Below, piece by piece: positions 61,589 to 64,000 of a stretch of 64,000 nucleotides of DNA (the stretch's first letter is position 1; every line of letters begins with the position of its first letter). Source of the stretch: JBMTVN01 sp046047235 (GTDB lineage Bacteria > Verrucomicrobiota > Verrucomicrobiia > Limisphaerales > JAHDYP01); NCBI GenBank assembly GCA_046047235.1, contig JBJOII010000005.1, forward strand, positions 1 through 64,000, read 5' to 3'. The notes under the pieces are model-generated. The model saw only the letters and a program-made list of their open reading frames with translations, was not told the DNA's origin and did not search any database. The position numbers and the translations under genes are program-made.

Positions 61589-62302
61589 TCACTGAAGATA
61601 CGCCCCAAATAAGGGCTCCAGCTCCTTCAGCTTGTCTTTGGTGATCGAAAAGGACGTCACCATCGCAAAACAGTCCAAATTCGCCAGCGCGTTCAAACTC
61701 GCATCCTTCGGATTAATACTGATCAGCCTGCGAGCAAAACTCTGGTTCACCTCCGCAACCTCCTCAAAAATCTGCACCAGATTCTCCATCTGCCAGTCCG
61801 GTTCCATACCACGGTTCTGACGGAAGAACTGCGCCAATAAATACATCGACGCCGCCCGATACATCGTCTCCCCAATGGTCGCAAACGGTAGATGCACATG
61901 CACCATGGGACGCAGCTTCTCCGTCACCGGACACCCGCTCGTCGCCATAATCAGGCCCATCAACGCGCTCACCCCATACTGCAACGGCGCACGCCTGCGA
62001 TACTCCCTGGACTCAACCGCAACAGTGATGTCCGCAGGATCCGTCGATAGACAGTCCTTGAAAGAGTCCATGAGCTCCGACATGCCCAAGGCGGCCGGAC
62101 AATGCGCCACCTCACCCGCTCGCAACGGACAGTTGGGACACTGGCAGTTCTCCAACCGCGTCCACTCCGGCGCCTTCGCCTCCGGATCCATGACTAATCC
62201 CATGTCCCCCGGACGAAGATGGACAACAAACACCTTGTCCTCAGCTGATTCCATCCGGAACCGATACTCAATCACCGTGGTCTTATTGTCCGCGTTAGCC
62301 AT
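61589..62302 (-). CDS. Conserved protein with N-terminal Cys cluster, unknown function
   Basis: A 237-residue cytoplasmic protein. The beginning (VIEYRFRMESAEDKVFVVHL) is followed by ENCQCPNCPLRAGEVAHCP, a Cys-rich patch that could hold zinc, and an all-helical second half (AASMYLLAQFFRQNRGMEP; ANLDCFAMVTSFSITKDKL). It looks like a conserved proteobacterial/verrucomicrobial protein but I cannot name the family. It is convergent with the WaaA-like gene and divergent from homoserine dehydrogenase. Confidence 0.7.
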   Translation of the reverse strand: MANADNKTTVIEYRFRMESAEDKVFVVHLRPGDMGLVMDPEAKAPEWTRLENCQCPNCPLRAGEVAHCPAALGMSELMDSFKDCLSTDPADITVAVESREYRRRAPLQYGVSALMGLIMATSGCPVTEKLRPMVHVHLPFATIGETMYRAASMYLLAQFFRQNRGMEPDWQMENLVQIFEEVAEVNQSFARRLISINPKDASLNALANLDCFAMVTSFSITKDKLKELEPLFGAYLQ

Positions 62303-62478
62303 GTGTTACTCGCGCGGAACCTAGCCAACAGCAAGCTCATTGGCTATTCCGATTTTGATCTTAGTGCCCCAAAAAAGCACCCCCACCCCGTCCTCCGCAG
62401 GAACCACCCCCCGAGCTGCCCCCAATTACCACAATCCTGTTGCTCCTCTCGCTGTCTACCGTCATGCTGGCCAGTCTT

Positions 62479-63777
62479 ATGCGGACGGTGAATTGCGGAA
62501 TGATCGGAGGCGGCACGGTGGGCGGAGGTGTCCTACAGGCACTCGAGCGCAATGGCAGCTTGCTGGCCTCCCGTCTCGGTGCTCGCGTCAAAATCCATAA
62601 AGTGGCGGTAAGGGACCTGAATCGCCCACGTAAAGTGGCAATCCCTAAAGCCCTGCTTACGGACAACTGGCGCTCTGTCGTCGAGGACCCCAAAACCGAT
62701 ATCGTCATCGAGCTGGCAGGGGGAACCACAACCGCAAAAACCATGGTCCTGGCCGCCCTGCGCGCCGGCAAACCCGTCATCACCGCCAACAAGGCCCTGC
62801 TGTCCGCCCACGGCCAGGAACTCTGCGCCGCTGCCGCTGAGCATAACGCCAACCTCTACTACGAAGCCGCGGTAGCCGGAGGTATACCCGTCATCAAAGC
62901 CCTCCGCGAGGGCTTCGTCGGCAACCGCATCACCCACATCTACGGAATCGTCAACGGCACCTGCAATTACATCCTCAGCCGGATGAAAACCGAAGGCGCC
63001 AACTTCACTGACGTCCTCACCGAAGCCCAAACCCTCGGCTACGCAGAAGCCGAACCCTCCCTCGATGTCGATGGCTTTGACTCCCAGCACAAGGTGGGAC
63101 TCCTCGCCTCGCTCGCCCACGGCTTCTGGATCGGCCCCGACGCCGTCCACGTCGAGGGAATCCGAAACGTCACCCAGTTGGACGTCCAATTCGCCTCCGC
63201 ACTCGGCTACACCATCAAACTCCTCGGAATCGTCAAAAAGGTCGGCGCCAAAGTGCAGGCCTCCGTCTACCCCGCACTCATACCCGACTCCCATGTCCTC
63301 GCCAGTGTCTCAGGAGTCTTCAACGCAGTGTTCATCCGCGGAGATGTAGCAGGCGACTCCCTCTTCTACGGACAAGGCGCCGGTCAGGACGCCACCGCCA
63401 GCGCCGTCGTCAGCGATATCGCAGACGCCGTGCTTGACCTCAAATCCGGCACCCCACACCGCATCCCACCCTTCAAAACACACGACCACAAAAGCGCCGT
63501 CCTCCCCGTAGACGCCACAGTCTCCAAATACTACCTCCGCCTCAGCGTGGTGGATAAACCGGGCGTTCTCGCCAAGGTCGCCGCCATCCTCGCAAAATCC
63601 CGCATCGGCATCTCCTCCGTCATCCAACCCGAGGGTCACGAGGGCGAAAGCGTCCCCCTGATCCTCATGATCCACGACGCCAAAAACGCCGCAATGCTCA
63701 GCGCACTCAAGGCAATCACCCGCCTGCCAGCAATACGCGAACAACCCGTCATGTTCCGGGTCGAAAGCCTCGACTAA
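62479..63777 (+). CDS. hom: Homoserine dehydrogenase
   Basis: A 432-residue NAD(P)-dependent dehydrogenase that reduces aspartate semialdehyde to homoserine for threonine and methionine. MIGGGTVGGGVLQAL is the Rossmann loop, with IELAGGTTTAKTMVLAALR, PVITANKALLSAHGQELCAA, YEAAVAGGIPVIKALREGFV, NGTCNYILSRM and GYAEAEPSLDVDGFDSQHK (catalytic Lys region). The C-terminal ACT domain SVVDKPGVLAKVAAILAKSR is the likely feedback site. The frame starts at 62440, but ATG 62479 fits the family. The aspartokinase gene follows by 40 bp. Confidence 0.95.
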   Translation: MRTVNCGMIGGGTVGGGVLQALERNGSLLASRLGARVKIHKVAVRDLNRPRKVAIPKALLTDNWRSVVEDPKTDIVIELAGGTTTAKTMVLAALRAGKPVITANKALLSAHGQELCAAAAEHNANLYYEAAVAGGIPVIKALREGFVGNRITHIYGIVNGTCNYILSRMKTEGANFTDVLTEAQTLGYAEAEPSLDVDGFDSQHKVGLLASLAHGFWIGPDAVHVEGIRNVTQLDVQFASALGYTIKLLGIVKKVGAKVQASVYPALIPDSHVLASVSGVFNAVFIRGDVAGDSLFYGQGAGQDATASAVVSDIADAVLDLKSGTPHRIPPFKTHDHKSAVLPVDATVSKYYLRLSVVDKPGVLAKVAAILAKSRIGISSVIQPEGHEGESVPLILMIHDAKNAAMLSALKAITRLPAIREQPVMFRVESLD

Positions 63778-63817
63778 AGGAATACCAGTTTTTGGTCGCA
63801 CCCGACCACAAGGGCCT

Positions 63818-64000
63818 ATGGCACTGATAGTTCAGAAATATGGAGGCACTTCGGTGGGCACACCGGAGCGCATTAAAAACGTCGCAGCTCGCGTTGCCCG
63901 CTACCACTCCCAAGGCGACCAAATCGTCGTCGTCGTCTCCGCCATGAGCGGAGTCACTGACAACCTGATCAAGCTCGCCAAGGAAATCATGCCGCTGCCA
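63818..64000 (+). CDS. lysC: Aspartate kinase, 3' end cut by window
   Basis: First 61 codons of an aspartokinase. MALIVQKYGGTSVGTPERIK has the KYGGTSV nucleotide-binding signature, then VARYHSQGDQIVVVVSAMSG and VTDNLIKLA. It catalyses the first step of the aspartate pathway. It sits 40 bp downstream of hom on the same strand, so the two form an amino-acid operon that continues past the right edge. Confidence 0.93.
   Translation, partial: MALIVQKYGGTSVGTPERIKNVAARVARYHSQGDQIVVVVSAMSGVTDNLIKLAKEIMPLP

Overview
The window is about 64 kb of GC-rich chromosome from a Gram-negative bacterium, most likely a member of Verrucomicrobiota (Pedosphaera/Limisphaera-like). This is inferred from two H-X9-DG type prepilin proteins with the [24 protein letters not shown]-type N-terminus, DUF1080 and DUF2961 proteins, MoxR/DUF58/vWA clusters, LPS precursor genes (ADP-heptose, Kdo-transferase family, GDP-fucose) and a peptidoglycan-recycling fusion. 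No phage, transposase, CRISPR or rRNA gene was recognised. There is one tRNA, tRNA-Thr(TGT).

Layout. 1-3.5 kb: heptose phosphatase (cut by the left edge), heptose kinase, thiG, a 7-bp satellite and an alpha/beta hydrolase. 3.6-10.5 kb: a CBM48-like protein, an ABC-2 permease, a lipoprotein, then a coupled MoxR-DUF58-transglutaminase operon. 10.5-18.2 kb (mostly plus): ruvC, an unlisted 58-codon membrane ORF, ruvA, a DUF374 acyltransferase, a lytic transglycosylase (minus), priA and an M1 aminopeptidase. 18.3-25.9 kb (minus): DUF1080 protein, Smr protein, membrane pyrophosphatase hppA, a structured non-coding stretch, a prepilin-like protein, a gamma carbonic anhydrase-like protein and a lipoprotein. 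25.9-29.4 kb (plus): a sugar kinase-MurQ fusion and an NtrC-type regulator. 29.4-34.0 kb (minus): a pilM-N-O-P-Q-like operon. 34.3-42.7 kb: tRNA-Thr, gmd and fcl (convergent), two tandem minimal pilins, a YfhO-like protein, a second H-X9-DG protein and PPi-type phosphofructokinase. 42.8-58.7 kb (minus): a GH172/DUF2961 protein, then a long operon with a DUF4175-like protein, MoxR, DUF58, BatA-like vWA, an iron-type solute-binding protein, an ABC permease fused to an NHL propeller, a two-vWA membrane protein and a LysM amidase. 58.7-64 kb: FmdB zinc ribbon, a degenerate vWA protein, a WaaA homologue lacking the catalytic Glu, a Cys-rich conserved protein, homoserine dehydrogenase and the start of aspartokinase.

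How the parts fit. Envelope work dominates: LPS sugar supply, peptidoglycan cutting and recycling, type IV pilus/secretin assembly and two MoxR AAA+ chaperone systems. Pyrophosphate appears twice, as hppA and PPi-phosphofructokinase. Sigma-54-like -24/-12 sites precede both the pilM operon and the first pilin, and an NtrC-family activator sits at the end of the pil operon. This suggests a PilR-like circuit.

The most unusual content is the operon at 45.4-58.4 kb. It combines MoxR/vWA machinery with a solute-binding protein and a permease that carries an in-frame lipoprotein-like NHL propeller, and it has no ABC ATPase. All functions are read from sequence motifs without database searches.
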